Of a stretch of DNA of 64,000 bases, positions 1 to 8,940 are shown piece by piece. This stretch comes from Oceanobacter mangrovi. Its GTDB lineage: Bacteria > Pseudomonadota > Gammaproteobacteria > Pseudomonadales > Oceanobacteraceae. The notes beneath the pieces were generated by a model. The model was not told the origin of the DNA. It saw nothing but the letters and a program-made list of their open reading frames with translations, and made no database searches. The stretch is from contig NZ_JAHXZR010000003.1 of assembly GCF_019740315.1 (NCBI RefSeq), forward strand, positions 310,001 to 374,000, given 5' to 3'. Position 1 is the stretch's first letter. Each line of letters starts with the position of its first letter. Made by a program: the position numbers and the translations under genes.

Positions 1-104
1 CAAAAATTATTGGTTCGGTGGGCATCCTGACCCGTAAGGGCCAGGAATTGTCGGTAGCCGCGCAGGCGCTGGTCGACGTGCTGGTGGAGACACTGGCGAG
101 CTGA
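1..104 (+). CDS. C-terminal end of a LysR-type regulator (partial)
   Basis: The reading frame enters from the left edge and stops at TGA 102-104, giving about 33 residues. The segment GILTRKGQELSVAAQALVD resembles the last strand and helix of LysR-type effector-binding domains, which commonly read R-x-G-x-x-L-S-P-A-A. The family assignment rests on this short tail only, and the target genes cannot be inferred. Confidence 0.45.
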   Translation, partial: KIIGSVGILTRKGQELSVAAQALVDVLVETLAS

Positions 105-125
105 CGCCCGTATCAGCAAAGACGG

Positions 126-716
126 TTACTCTTCGCCGTAGTGAATGATCGACAGCAGCTGCAATGGTACTTCGATCAGTTTTTCCGGCCCATGCGGGGT
201 TTCGGCATCAAAGGTCAGGCTGTCGCCAGGGCCCATCTCATACAAATGGTTGCCGTGACGGTAAACCAGACTGCCTTTTAACAGATAAATGAACTCTTCA
301 CCGGGATGCGAGAAGGTCGGGAAAACTTCCGACAGGTCATCCATGGTGATCAGGAAGGGTTCAAAGTTGCGCTTGCCACCGCGCTGATAGGTCAGCAGCT
401 GGTAGGTGTGACCTTTATCGGTGCCACGCCGTACCACTTCGAGGCCTTCACCAGATTTGGTGAAGTGCGCGCCACCGTCCGGCCGGTCGTAGTCATTGAA
501 CAGTTTTGAGATCGGCAGGCCAATCGCGGTGCACAGTCGTGACAGGGTTTCCAGGCTGGTGGAAACCTGGGCGTTTTCAATCTTGCTGACCATTCCCTGG
601 CTGATACCGGATATTCGTGCGACGTCGGTGATTTTCAGACCTTCTTCCAGGCGGGCCTTTTTGACCTTCATGGCGATGTACTGGTCCAGATTGAAGCGGT
701 CGTCGTTCTCACTCAT
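126..716 (-). CDS. XRE-family regulator with C-terminal cupin domain
   Basis: About 196 residues when started at MSENDD, which has an AAGGAG site 7-8 nt upstream; an upstream in-frame Met would add 27 residues of poor character. Residues ~15-70 form an XRE helix-turn-helix (ITDVARISGISQGMVSKIEN). The C-terminal half is a small cupin beta-barrel with HPGEEFIYLLKG and a downstream H-G-P-E. This architecture is typical of PuuR-like regulators that sense amines, amino acids or related metabolites. The gene diverges from the N-methylglutamate operon across 288 bp, so it is the likely local regulator of gmaS. Several GAAA/TTTC palindromes lie between the two genes. Its ligand is unknown; a methylamine-pathway intermediate is an inference. 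Confidence 0.85.
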   Translation of the reverse strand: MSENDDRFNLDQYIAMKVKKARLEEGLKITDVARISGISQGMVSKIENAQVSTSLETLSRLCTAIGLPISKLFNDYDRPDGGAHFTKSGEGLEVVRRGTDKGHTYQLLTYQRGGKRNFEPFLITMDDLSEVFPTFSHPGEEFIYLLKGSLVYRHGNHLYEMGPGDSLTFDAETPHGPEKLIEVPLQLLSIIHYGEE

Positions 717-814
717 CGGTATTTCTCCTTTTATGCCCAACCCTGGTGCTCTTTTGAAGCTTTGTGTTCTTTTGTGATGCGCTGATATGTCGATCACGTT
801 ATCTGAAAATGGTT

Positions 815-961
815 GAAACAGGTTTCTCAGAAGGAAAATTTCTTAACCAACTATAGGGAAATCAAGGGTTTGAGCGCAATTTGAAAAAAATATTCCTTTC
901 AGGAAAGTGCTGGCACGCGAGTTGCTATGACTAAAAAGAAAATAAATTTCCTATTGAGAAA
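815..961. promoter_or_regulatory. Cluster of GAAA/TTTC short palindromes (putative operators)
   Basis: Four short dyads with the same half-site lie in the divergent spacer: GAAACAGGTTTC (815-826), GAAAATTTC (834-842), TTCCTTTCAGGAA (893-905) and TTTC-N7-GAAA (947-961). They surround the sigma-54 promoter. Binding by the adjacent XRE-cupin protein is inference, and AT-rich DNA can give such dyads by chance. Confidence 0.3.
911..926 (+). promoter_or_regulatory. Sigma-54 -24/-12 promoter for gmaS
   Basis: TGGCAC-N5-TTGCT matches the RpoN consensus at every conserved position, with the normal 10-nt spacing between GG and GC. It ends 78 nt before the gmaS start codon, leaving a leader of about 65 nt. 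RpoN control implies an enhancer-binding activator, possibly NtrC, which is not encoded in this window. This fits methylamine use as a nitrogen source. Confidence 0.8.
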
Positions 962-1004
962 CTCTGGCTAATGGGTACACTGGCCAGCACTTGAGGAGTT
1001 AGGT

Positions 1005-2354
1005 ATGGCAAGTTCGACCATGACACTGAGCGAAGCAGAAAAGTTTTTGGTAGATAACGACATTAAGTACGTACTGGCACAGTTCGTCGATATTCATGGT
1101 GTCGCCAAAACCAAATCTGTTCCGGCAGCGCACCTGAAGAGTGTGGTAGAAAGCGGCGCTGGTTTTGCGGGCTTCGCTGTTTGGGGTCTGGGTATGGCAC
1201 CACATGGTCCAGATTTCCTGGCTCGTGGTGATCTGGACAGCATCAGCATCGTACCGTGGCAGCCGGGTTATGCCCGTGTCGCCTGTGACGGTTACGTTAA
1301 TGGTGCGCCGCATCCATACGACAGCCGTGTGGTACTGAAGAAGCAGCTGGCCCGTCTGGATGCCAAGGGCTGGACCCTGAATACCGGTCTGGAACCTGAG
1401 TTTTACCTGTTCACTCGTAACGCCGATGGTTCACTGGGTTCGGTTGATGAAACCGATAACCTGGCCAAGCCTTGCTACGACTACAAAGGCCTGTCTCGTT
1501 CCCGTGCGTTCCTGGAAAAGTTTGTTGAAAGTCTGCAAGCCGTCGATATGGACGTTTATCAGATCGACCACGAAGACGCCAACGGCCAGTTTGAAATCAA
1601 CTACACCTACAGCGATGCCCTGACCTCTGCCGACCGTTTCACCTTTGTTCGTATGGCAGCGGGCGAGATCGCTAACGAAATGGGCATGATCTGCTCCTTT
1701 ATGCCAAAGCCTGCCGCCAACCGTACCGGTAACGGCATGCACTTCCACCTGTCGATTGCGGATGAAAACGGCAAGAACCTGTTTGGTGATGACAGCGACA
1801 AGTACGGCATGGGTCTGTCCAAACTGGCTTACCACTTCACTGCCGGTTTGTTGCATCACGCCAAGGCACTGTGTGCTATCGCAGCGCCAACCGTGAACTC
1901 CTACAAACGCCTGGTTGTTGGTGGTTCTGCTTCCGGTTCAACCTGGGCACCAGCCTACATCTGTTACGGCGACAACAACCGTTCGGCAATGGTACGTATT
2001 CCTTACGGTCGTCTGGAATTCCGCCTGCCAGACTCCGGCTGTAACCCATATCTGGTGCACGCCGCCATTATCGCCGCTGGTATGGACGGTGTTGAGCGTG
2101 AACTGGAGCCGGGTGAGCCACTGAACGAAAACCTCTACACCATGAGCGCGGCACAGCGTGATGAATTGGGCGTGGAAATCCTGCCACAGAACCTGGGTGC
2201 CGCTATCGACGCGCTGGAAGCCGATACCGTGCTGACCAACGCCATTGGCAAGGAAGTGATGGGTGAATTTATCAAGCTGAAGCGTGATGAGTGGATTGAT
2301 TACTGCCGTCATGTATCCAGCTGGGAAGTGGAGCGTTACAGCGAGTTTTTCTAA
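1005..2354 (+). CDS. gmaS: Gamma-glutamylmethylamide synthetase (type III glutamine synthetase-like)
   Basis: A 449-residue member of the glutamine synthetase superfamily. Predicted reaction: glutamate + methylamine + ATP to gamma-glutamylmethylamide. Visible features are [14 protein letters not shown] near the N-terminus, [13 protein letters not shown] (~190) with metal ligands, [13 protein letters not shown] (~240), [10 protein letters not shown] (~295) and [13 protein letters not shown] (~335). The VDIHGVAK...VP and [12 protein letters not shown] patterns match what I recall of GMAS/GlnT proteins rather than GlnA. It is followed by mgsABC and mgdABCD homologues, which strongly supports the GmaS role over an ordinary glutamine synthetase. 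The start has GGAG 7 nt upstream. Sequence alone cannot exclude ammonia as the preferred substrate. Confidence 0.85.
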   Translation: MASSTMTLSEAEKFLVDNDIKYVLAQFVDIHGVAKTKSVPAAHLKSVVESGAGFAGFAVWGLGMAPHGPDFLARGDLDSISIVPWQPGYARVACDGYVNGAPHPYDSRVVLKKQLARLDAKGWTLNTGLEPEFYLFTRNADGSLGSVDETDNLAKPCYDYKGLSRSRAFLEKFVESLQAVDMDVYQIDHEDANGQFEINYTYSDALTSADRFTFVRMAAGEIANEMGMICSFMPKPAANRTGNGMHFHLSIADENGKNLFGDDSDKYGMGLSKLAYHFTAGLLHHAKALCAIAAPTVNSYKRLVVGGSASGSTWAPAYICYGDNNRSAMVRIPYGRLEFRLPDSGCNPYLVHAAIIAAGMDGVERELEPGEPLNENLYTMSAAQRDELGVEILPQNLGAAIDALEADTVLTNAIGKEVMGEFIKLKRDEWIDYCRHVSSWEVERYSEFF

Positions 2355-2365
2355 GCGCTTCGACT

Positions 2366-2424
2366 GGCTCCCACGCTCTGCGTGGTAGCCCTGTGGATTC
2401 GGTTACCACGCTCGCGTGGTAACC
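2366..2424. repeat. Two REP-like hairpins after gmaS
   Basis: An imperfect hairpin (2366-2390, GGCT-CCACGC/GCGTGG-AGCC) is followed by a perfect one (GGTTACCACGC 2401-2411 / GCGTGGTAACC 2414-2424). A GCGTGGTAACC copy also appears near 57488. They may attenuate read-through or stabilise the gmaS transcript. No T-run follows, so an intrinsic terminator is unlikely. Confidence 0.5.
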
Positions 2425-2575
2425 AGAAATCCCCTGGCTGAACAGGCCAGACACCTGACCAAAAATAACCGCTGCTTTTATTTCGATAAGTGCAGCTCGG
2501 CTTCGCTCGGCCTGAATGCCGTTATCGAAGCTTTTTTAAAACATATTTTGACTCCGAATTAACGAGGAAAACGCC

Positions 2576-3472
2576 ATGTGTGGAATCGTTGGTCTTTACC
2601 TGAAAAATCCGGCTCTGGAGAGCCAGCTGGGTGCCTTGTTTGAACCCATGCTGATCGCCATGACTGACCGTGGCCCGGACAGTGCCGGTTTTGCAATCTA
2701 TGGCGACGAAGTGGCCGACGGCACCAAACTGACCCTGCGTCACGAAGACGTTAACTACGACTGGGAAGCGCTGGCAGAAGCGGCTCGCGCCGAACTGAAC
2801 GCTGAAGTCAGCTGGTTCCAGAACGCCACCGTGGCGGTTTTCAAAATGCATTGTGATGCAGCGACTGCGACTGCCTTCATTGAAGCCAAGGCGCCAGAAG
2901 TACTGATCCTGAGTGCTGGTCACTCCATCGAAATCCTCAAGGAAGTGGGTCTGCCAGAACAGATCGCTGGCACCTTCAACCTGAAAGGCATGAAGGGTAC
3001 TCACATCATTGGCCACACCCGTATGGCGACAGAATCTGCTGTCACCATGGCTGGTTCACACCCGTTCTCCACCGGTGAGGACCTGTGTCTGGTACACAAC
3101 GGTTCGCTGTCCAACCACAACCGTCTGCGTCTGGAACTGAAGCGCGAAGGCATTCACTTCGAAACCGAAAACGACTCCGAAGTTGGCGCTGGTTATCTGA
3201 TGTACCGCCTGCAACAGGGCGACACCCTGACCCAGGCGCTGGAAAACGCACTGAAGAACCTCGACGGCTTCTTCACCTTCACCATCGGTACCCGTGACGG
3301 TTTTGCCGTAGTGCGTGACCCGATCGCCTGTAAGCCAGCGGTACTGGCAGAAACCGAAGACTACGTTGCCATGGCATCTGAGTATCAGGCGCTGACCACT
3401 CTGCCAGGCATTGAAAACGCCAAGGTATGGGAACCGGAAGCAGCAAAAATCTACGTTTGGGAACGCAGCTGA
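2576..3472 (+). CDS. mgsA: N-methylglutamate synthase subunit A (class II glutamine amidotransferase)
   Basis: A 298-residue N-terminal-nucleophile amidotransferase starting MCGIVGLY, where Cys2 becomes the catalytic N-terminal cysteine after Met removal. TDRGPDSAGF (~32-41) and HTRMATESAV (~145) are the usual glutaminase motifs. It is homologous to GlxB and to the glutaminase domain of glutamate synthase. In the N-methylglutamate pathway this subunit would release methylamine from gamma-glutamylmethylamide and channel it to MgsC. AGGAA lies upstream of the start. mgsB follows after 32 nt. Confidence 0.85.
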   Translation: MCGIVGLYLKNPALESQLGALFEPMLIAMTDRGPDSAGFAIYGDEVADGTKLTLRHEDVNYDWEALAEAARAELNAEVSWFQNATVAVFKMHCDAATATAFIEAKAPEVLILSAGHSIEILKEVGLPEQIAGTFNLKGMKGTHIIGHTRMATESAVTMAGSHPFSTGEDLCLVHNGSLSNHNRLRLELKREGIHFETENDSEVGAGYLMYRLQQGDTLTQALENALKNLDGFFTFTIGTRDGFAVVRDPIACKPAVLAETEDYVAMASEYQALTTLPGIENAKVWEPEAAKIYVWERS

Positions 3473-3504
3473 TCCCAGGCTGAATAAAGAGAGAGGTAGA
3501 AACG

Positions 3505-4188
3505 ATGAAAACTCTGGATTTGGCAACCACATCACTGCGCGAAATCAATCAGGCGCTGCATGACCAGGCCAAGGAATGTACCGAGCGTGAGTGGAAAATC
3601 ACTGGCGCCAAAGGTGACCACAACATCGCTTGTGGTCTGGACGCCGCGTTGAGCGTCGATATTGAAGGTCATGCCGGTTACTACTGCGCTGGCATGAACA
3701 AAAAAGCCCACGTGGTGATCCACGGTAACGCCGGTCAGGGCGTGGCTGAAAACATGATGTCTGGCACCGTGCGCGTTAAAGGCCAGGCTTCCCAGTCTGC
3801 TGGTGCCACGGCTCACGGTGGTCTGCTGGTGATCGAAGGCGACGCCGGTGCCCGTTGTGGTATTTCCATGAAAGGTGTGGAAATCGTGGTTGGCGGCAGC
3901 GTTGGTCACATGAGCTGCTTCATGGGTCAGGCTGGTGCACTGGTGGTTTGTGGTGACGCTGGTGATGCGCTGGGCGACTCCCTCTACGAAACCAAAATCT
4001 TTGTGAAAGGCAGTGTTTCTTCTCTGGGTGCTGACTGCATCGAGAAGGAAATGCGTCAGGAACATCTGGATTACCTGGCTGACCTGCTCAACCGTGCAGG
4101 CATCGACGAGGACCCAGCCAGCTTCAAGCGTTATGGCTCAGCCCGTCAGCTGTACAACTTCAAAGTCGACAACGTTAGCGCTTACTGA
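3505..4188 (+). CDS. mgsB: N-methylglutamate synthase subunit B (GXGXG-domain protein)
   Basis: A 227-residue protein made almost entirely of the right-handed beta-helix GXGXG repeat found at the C-terminus of the glutamate synthase alpha subunit (GNAGQGVAENMMSG, GDAGARCGISMKG, GDAGDALGDSLYE). In glutamate synthase this domain is structural and shapes the ammonia tunnel. As a separate polypeptide it corresponds to GlxC/MgsB. It has AGAGAGG upstream and lies between mgsA and mgsC in a tight cluster. No catalytic residues are expected. Confidence 0.85.
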   Translation: MKTLDLATTSLREINQALHDQAKECTEREWKITGAKGDHNIACGLDAALSVDIEGHAGYYCAGMNKKAHVVIHGNAGQGVAENMMSGTVRVKGQASQSAGATAHGGLLVIEGDAGARCGISMKGVEIVVGGSVGHMSCFMGQAGALVVCGDAGDALGDSLYETKIFVKGSVSSLGADCIEKEMRQEHLDYLADLLNRAGIDEDPASFKRYGSARQLYNFKVDNVSAY

Positions 4189-4212
4189 TTACGCAGATAC
4201 GAGGATATAGAG

Positions 4213-5550
4213 ATGAGCGAAAAAGATCCGTATACACAAACCGGCCTGCGTGAGTCAGCAACCTTTGACAAGAACACCATGGCTGAAATCCGTCGCGCTG
4301 CCGAAACCGGCATCTACGACATCCGTGGTTTTGGTGCCAAGCGCAAGGTTCCTCACTTTGACGACCTGCTGTTCCTGGGCGCTTCCATGTCACGTTACCC
4401 GCTCGAAGGTTACCGTGAGAAGTGCAACACCCAGGTGACTCTGGGCACCCGCTTCGCCAAGAAGCCTATCGTGATTGAAACACCCGTTACCATCGCTGGT
4501 ATGAGCTTTGGCGCACTGTCTGCCAACGCCAAGGAAGCACTGGGTCGTGGTGCATCTGAAGTCGGTACCTCCACCACCACTGGTGACGGCGGTATGACTC
4601 CGGAAGAACGTGGTCAGTCTACCAAGCTGGTGTATCAGTACCTGCCATCCCGTTACGGCATGAACCCGGATGACCTGCGCAAGGCTGACGCCATCGAAGT
4701 GGTACTGGGCCAGGGCGCCAAGCCAGGCGGCGGCGGCATGCTGCTGGGTCAGAAGATTACTGACCGTGTTGCCAAGATGCGTACCCTGCCAATGGGCGTC
4801 GACCAGCGTTCTGCCTGTCGTCACCCTGACTGGACTGGCCCGGACGATCTGGCCATCAAAATCCAGGAACTGCGTGAAATCACCGACTGGCAGGTACCTA
4901 TCTACATCAAGGTGGGTGCAACCCGTACCTACTACGACGTCAAGCTGGCGGTTAAGGCAGGCGCTGACGTGATCGTGGTTGACGGTATGCAAGGTGGTAC
5001 TGCGGCGACTCAGGAAGTGTTCATCGAACACGTGGGTATCCCAACCATGGCGGCTATTCCACAAGCCGTACAGGCACTGCAGGAAATGGGCATGCACCGC
5101 AAGGTTCAGCTGATTGTTTCCGGTGGTATCCGTAACGGTGCCGACGTTGCCAAGTGTATGGCGCTGGGTGCTGACGCGGTTGCCATTGGTACGGCTGCGC
5201 TGATCGCTCTGGGTGACAACCACCCGCAGTGGGAAGACGAATACAAGAAGCTGGGCTCCGGTGCCGGTTTCTACGACGACTACCAGGAAGGCAAGGACCC
5301 TGCCGGTATTTCTACCCAGGACCCAGAGCTGTCCAAGCGTCTGGACCCGGTTAAAGCCGGTCACCGTCTGGCCAACTACCTGCGGGTACTGACCATGGAA
5401 GCACAAACCCTGGCGCGTGCCTGTGGCAAGAACGACCTGCGCAACCTGGAGCCGGAAGACCTGGTTGCCCTGAACGTTGAAGCGGCTGCCATGGCCCGTG
5501 TACCACTGGCCGGTACCAGCTGGATTCCAGGCCAGAACGGCGGTTATTGA
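4213..5550 (+). CDS. mgsC: N-methylglutamate synthase subunit C (FMN-binding glutamate synthase-like barrel)
   Basis: A 445-residue TIM-barrel flavoprotein homologous to the central/FMN domain of glutamate synthase (GlxD/MgsC). Predicted reaction: reductive transfer of methylamine to 2-oxoglutarate, giving N-methylglutamate. Seen motifs include SFGALSANAKEALGRGA (~98), GDGGMTPEERG (~125), AKPGGGGMLLGQK (~175), KVGATRTYYD (~236), DGMQGGTAATQ (~257) and SGGIRNGADVAKCMALGADA (~305). The position where glutamate synthase carries its three [3Fe-4S] cysteines reads DDYQEGKDPAGISTQDPEL (~355) with no cysteine, so this cluster is probably absent. [14 protein letters not shown] precedes the start. Confidence 0.85.
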   Translation: MSEKDPYTQTGLRESATFDKNTMAEIRRAAETGIYDIRGFGAKRKVPHFDDLLFLGASMSRYPLEGYREKCNTQVTLGTRFAKKPIVIETPVTIAGMSFGALSANAKEALGRGASEVGTSTTTGDGGMTPEERGQSTKLVYQYLPSRYGMNPDDLRKADAIEVVLGQGAKPGGGGMLLGQKITDRVAKMRTLPMGVDQRSACRHPDWTGPDDLAIKIQELREITDWQVPIYIKVGATRTYYDVKLAVKAGADVIVVDGMQGGTAATQEVFIEHVGIPTMAAIPQAVQALQEMGMHRKVQLIVSGGIRNGADVAKCMALGADAVAIGTAALIALGDNHPQWEDEYKKLGSGAGFYDDYQEGKDPAGISTQDPELSKRLDPVKAGHRLANYLRVLTMEAQTLARACGKNDLRNLEPEDLVALNVEAAAMARVPLAGTSWIPGQNGGY

Positions 5551-5578
5551 TCCCGTTCGTAGGAGCGGAGAGACAGGT

Positions 5579-5785
5579 GTCTGGTGGCGTGAGTTAACGC
5601 TTCGCTCCAGACCCCGGACTGCCAGCTCCGGACTCTGATAAATACCGGTCTCTGCTGTCTGGAGCCGGTATCGGCAAGATTCTGGTCGTTTGTGGCAATG
5701 CATATCACAAGCGACTTGCTAGCGTCCTCAAGAGGGTGGATAAATCCCGTCCTCATGGGCGTTAGACGTACAAGATGCAACGTCT
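5579..5785 (+). promoter_or_regulatory. Structured leader between mgsC and purU
   Basis: The 346-nt gap holds nested and consecutive helices: GTCTGG/CCAGAC (5579-5584/5607-5612) enclosing GCGT/ACGC (5587-5590/5597-5600); CCGGA/TCCGG (5614-5618/5627-5631); ATACCGG/CCGGTAT (5642-5648/5665-5671); and AGACGT/ACGTCT (5764-5769/5780-5785). No T-run follows any of them. This could be a cis-regulatory RNA, a processing site or a REP-like element. It does not match a riboswitch class I can name. Confidence 0.35.
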
Positions 5786-5896
5786 GACAGATTGATAAGA
5801 AATAGCAGGGAGACATCTCTGCGGGTCGCATGCGGTTCAAATATCAATAACCAGCGCCCGGAGATTCCTCTTAATACTTATAGCAAGGTGAACGAC

Positions 5897-6763
5897 ATGC
5901 CACACGAAAACACAAAAAACGAATACGTATTAAAAACCACCTGCCCGGCGGGCAGCGGTATTGTCGCTGCTGTTTCCGGTTTCCTGGCAGAGAAAGGCTG
6001 CTATATCAGCGAACAGTCCCAGTTTGACGACGTTGATAGCGGCACCTTCTTCATGCGTACCCGTTTTAACTTTGATGGTGACGACCAGTGCGAAGCCATC
6101 AAGGCTGGTTTCGAGGACGTCGCAATCAAATTTGGTATGGACTGGACACTCAAAAACGCCTGCTCGCCAGTGAAAACCCTGATCATGGTTTCCAAGGCGG
6201 ACCACTGTCTGGCGGACCTGCTGTACCGCAAGAACAAGGGCGACCTGAACATGGAAATCACCGCAGTGGTTTCCAACCATCAGGACCTGCGTCCAATGGC
6301 CGAACGTGAAGGCATTCGCTTTGTGCACCTGCCAATCACCAAGGAAAACAAGCTCGACCAGGAACAGGTATTGCTGGATATCGTCGAGGAAACCGGTTCT
6401 GAACTGGTGGTACTGGCGCGCTACATGCAAATTCTGTCCAACAGTCTGTGTGCCGAACTGAAAGGCCGCGCGATCAACATTCACCACTCCTTCCTGCCAG
6501 GTTTCAAAGGCGCGCGTCCTTATTACCAGGCCTATGACCGTGGTGTGAAGCTGATCGGTGCGACCGCTCACTATGTGACAGCTGATCTGGACGAAGGTCC
6601 GATCATTGAGCAGTCCGTGCAGACGGTTGACCACACCATGGGTCCAGAGCAACTGACCTCTGCAGGTCGTGACACCGAAACCGTTGCGCTGGCGCGCGCC
6701 GTCAAACTGCACACCCAACACCGTGTGTTTATCGATGGCAACAAGACCGTGGTCTTTAAATAA
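5897..6763 (+). CDS. purU: Formyltetrahydrofolate deformylase
   Basis: A 288-residue protein when started at [10 protein letters not shown] (AAGGTG 8 nt upstream); an upstream in-frame Met would add 35 unlikely residues. Residues ~10-90 form an ACT domain ([19 protein letters not shown]). The rest is the formyltransferase fold, with [13 protein letters not shown] (~195-207) carrying the Asn/His pair and [10 protein letters not shown] (~232) carrying the catalytic Asp. It hydrolyses 10-formyl-THF to formate and THF. Within a methylamine cluster it would drain C1 units as formate while regenerating THF. folD begins 10 nt downstream. Confidence 0.95.
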   Translation: MPHENTKNEYVLKTTCPAGSGIVAAVSGFLAEKGCYISEQSQFDDVDSGTFFMRTRFNFDGDDQCEAIKAGFEDVAIKFGMDWTLKNACSPVKTLIMVSKADHCLADLLYRKNKGDLNMEITAVVSNHQDLRPMAEREGIRFVHLPITKENKLDQEQVLLDIVEETGSELVVLARYMQILSNSLCAELKGRAINIHHSFLPGFKGARPYYQAYDRGVKLIGATAHYVTADLDEGPIIEQSVQTVDHTMGPEQLTSAGRDTETVALARAVKLHTQHRVFIDGNKTVVFK

Positions 6764-6773
6764 GGGAGCGGTC

Positions 6774-7640
6774 ATGGCCATTCGTATTGATGGAAAAGCC
6801 GTCTCGGCGCAGGTGCTAGACAACGTAGCGACCGATGCGGCGTTGTTCGAGCAACAATTTGGACTCAAGCCAGGACTGGCAGTGGTGCTGGTGGGTTCAG
6901 ACCCGGCCAGCCAGGTATACGTGCGCAACAAGATTGCCCGCGCTACCGAATCCGGTCTCAACTCAATTGAACACCGTCTGCCGGCAGACACTACTCAGGA
7001 CACGCTCAACCAGCTGGTCGCTGAACTGAATGCCGACCCGTCGGTACACGGTATTCTGGTGCAACTGCCACTGCCGGAGCATCTCGACGAAGACCAGATC
7101 ATCCGTGCCATTGACCCGGCCAAGGATGTTGATGGTTTCCATCCGGTCAACGTCGGTGCCCTGCACATTGGTGAAGAGTCGCTGGAACCCTGCACCCCGC
7201 AGGGCTGCATGATCATGCTGGAACAGACCCTCGGCAACCTCAGCGGCAAGCACGCTGTGGTGGTGGGTCGCTCCAATATCGTGGGCAAGCCGATGGCGGC
7301 CATGCTGCTGCGTGCCAGCTGCACCGTCACCATTGTTCATTCACGTACTCCCAATGCGGCCGAGCTGGCCAGCCAGGCCGACATCGTCGTCGCTGCGGTT
7401 GGTCGCCCGGAAATGATTGGTGCCGACTGGGTCAAACCAGGTGCCACCGTCATCGACGTGGGTATCAACGTGATTGAACGCAATGGCCAGCGCAAGCTGG
7501 TGGGCGATGTCGATTACGCCGCGGTTGAACCGCTGGCCTATGCCATTACCCCGGTTCCCGGTGGTGTTGGCCCAATGACCATCGCTTGCCTGATGAAAAA
7601 CACCCTGACCGCCGCACGGCGGCTGCAATCTGCGTCCTGA
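6774..7640 (+). CDS. folD: Bifunctional methylene-THF dehydrogenase / methenyl-THF cyclohydrolase
   Basis: A 288-residue FolD starting [10 protein letters not shown], with GGGAG 7 nt upstream. Motifs are YVRNK (catalytic Lys region, ~49-53), [10 protein letters not shown] (~97), [13 protein letters not shown] (~163-175, NADP-binding) and [10 protein letters not shown] (~261). It converts 5,10-methylene-THF to 10-formyl-THF. It sits between purU and mgdA. NMG dehydrogenase is thought to pass its C1 unit to THF as methylene-THF, so FolD followed by PurU would oxidise that carbon to formate. This may be a second, pathway-dedicated FolD copy; the window cannot show whether a housekeeping copy exists. 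Confidence 0.95.
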   Translation: MAIRIDGKAVSAQVLDNVATDAALFEQQFGLKPGLAVVLVGSDPASQVYVRNKIARATESGLNSIEHRLPADTTQDTLNQLVAELNADPSVHGILVQLPLPEHLDEDQIIRAIDPAKDVDGFHPVNVGALHIGEESLEPCTPQGCMIMLEQTLGNLSGKHAVVVGRSNIVGKPMAAMLLRASCTVTIVHSRTPNAAELASQADIVVAAVGRPEMIGADWVKPGATVIDVGINVIERNGQRKLVGDVDYAAVEPLAYAITPVPGGVGPMTIACLMKNTLTAARRLQSAS

Positions 7641-7664
7641 ACCGGACGCTTTAAGGAGAAGGCC

Positions 7665-8921
7665 ATGCCTTTTGGACTCTTGAAATACGGGTTAAGCAAT
7701 AACTACCCATTCGAGAAAGACGCCGACCTGCCACCGCCGACCGCGCTGAAAAAGCGTTACGACGTGGTCATTATCGGCGGCGGCGGTCACGGCGTGGCCA
7801 CCGCCTATTACCTTGCCAAGTATCACGGCATCACCAATGTCGCGATTCTGGAAAAGGGTTACCTGGGCGGTGGTAACACCGCTCGTAATACCGCGGTTAT
7901 TCGTTCCAACTACCTGACCTCTGACGGCGTGAAGTTCTACGCCGAGTCAGTGAAGTTGTTCCGCGATCTGTCGAACGAATTTGATTTCAACATCATGTAT
8001 TCCAAGCGCGGTCAGCTGACCCTGGCGCATACCGATGCTGCCATTCGCGGCTTCCGTCAGCGTACCGAAGTGAACAAACATTTCGGCGGCAAGACCGAGC
8101 TGATCGACCCGCAACAAATCCGTGAGCTGGTGCCAACCCTCAACATGAATCCGGGTCACCAGCCGGTACTGGGCGGCCTCTGGCACATCGACGGCGCCAC
8201 TGCCCGTCACGATGCCGTTGCCTGGGGTTATGCCAAGGGCGCGACCCAGCGGGGTGTCGAACTGCACCAGCTGACCGAAGTGACCGATGTGATCGTCGAG
8301 AACGGCAAGGTCAAGGGCGTAAAAGCCAAACAGGGCAGTGCCGAGCACACCATCGAATGTGGAATCGCCGTACAGGCGGTAGCTGGCCACAGCTCACTGC
8401 TGGCTGAAAAAGCCGGTTTCCGTTTGCCGATCGTGACTTATCCACTGCAGGCGATGGTGACCCAGCCGGTCAAACCGTTCCTCGACCCACTGGTGTCTTC
8501 TCCGGCGTTCCACTGCTACGTGCAGCAGACCGGCCGTGGCGAGCTGGTGTTCGGTGGCGGTTCCGATCCGTACCCACTGTATAACAGTCGTTCGACGCTG
8601 GAGCTGAAAGAACAACTGCTGGCCCATGCCGTCGAGCTGTTCCCGTTTGTTGCCAACCTCAAGCTGATGCGCCAGTGGACCGGTCTGACCGACATGACCT
8701 CCGACTACTCGCCGATCATGGGCCTGAGCCCGGTCGAGAACTACTACCTCGACGCTGGCTGGGGCACCTGGGGCTTCAAGTCGACACCGATTTGCGGCAA
8801 GACCATGGCCGAGCTGGTTGCCACCGGCAAGGTGCCTGAACTGATCAAGCCATTTGGCGCTGATCGCTTCAGCGAATTCCGCCAGGTTAACGAAATGGGT
8901 GCCACCGCCGCATCGCATTGA
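7665..8921 (+). CDS. mgdA: N-methylglutamate dehydrogenase subunit A (SoxB-like flavoprotein)
   Basis: A 418-residue homologue of the beta subunit of heterotetrameric sarcosine oxidase. The N-terminus has a Rossmann dinucleotide motif (VVIIGGGGHGVATAYYLAK, ~30-50). ARHDAVAWGYAKGA (~184-197) contains the His that carries covalent FMN in SoxB. WGTWGFKSTPICGK (~366) matches the C-terminal FAD/product region. It oxidises the N-methyl group of N-methylglutamate, giving glutamate and a C1 unit. AAGGAG lies 8 nt before the start. The gene order A-B-C-D matches both mgdABCD and soxBDAG; the upstream gmaS-mgsABC favours N-methylglutamate over sarcosine as substrate. Confidence 0.85.
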   Translation: MPFGLLKYGLSNNYPFEKDADLPPPTALKKRYDVVIIGGGGHGVATAYYLAKYHGITNVAILEKGYLGGGNTARNTAVIRSNYLTSDGVKFYAESVKLFRDLSNEFDFNIMYSKRGQLTLAHTDAAIRGFRQRTEVNKHFGGKTELIDPQQIRELVPTLNMNPGHQPVLGGLWHIDGATARHDAVAWGYAKGATQRGVELHQLTEVTDVIVENGKVKGVKAKQGSAEHTIECGIAVQAVAGHSSLLAEKAGFRLPIVTYPLQAMVTQPVKPFLDPLVSSPAFHCYVQQTGRGELVFGGGSDPYPLYNSRSTLELKEQLLAHAVELFPFVANLKLMRQWTGLTDMTSDYSPIMGLSPVENYYLDAGWGTWGFKSTPICGKTMAELVATGKVPELIKPFGADRFSEFRQVNEMGATAASH

Positions 8922-8940
8922 TCGGCGCAGCAAGCCGGTA

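Noticed and set aside
2576-5550. Ordinary glutamate synthase
   Set aside because: The glutaminase, FMN and GXGXG domains are separate genes, the iron-sulfur cysteines are missing and there is no GltD-type subunit.
5565-5615. Glycine-riboswitch-like start (GGAGAGAC) upstream of purU
   Set aside because: The later conserved CCGAAGG core of the glycine aptamer is missing, so only a generic structured leader is claimed.
4390-5703. 437-codon open frame opposite mgsC
   Set aside because: It is a shadow of the mgsC reading frame caused by codon bias; the translation has no recognisable domain.
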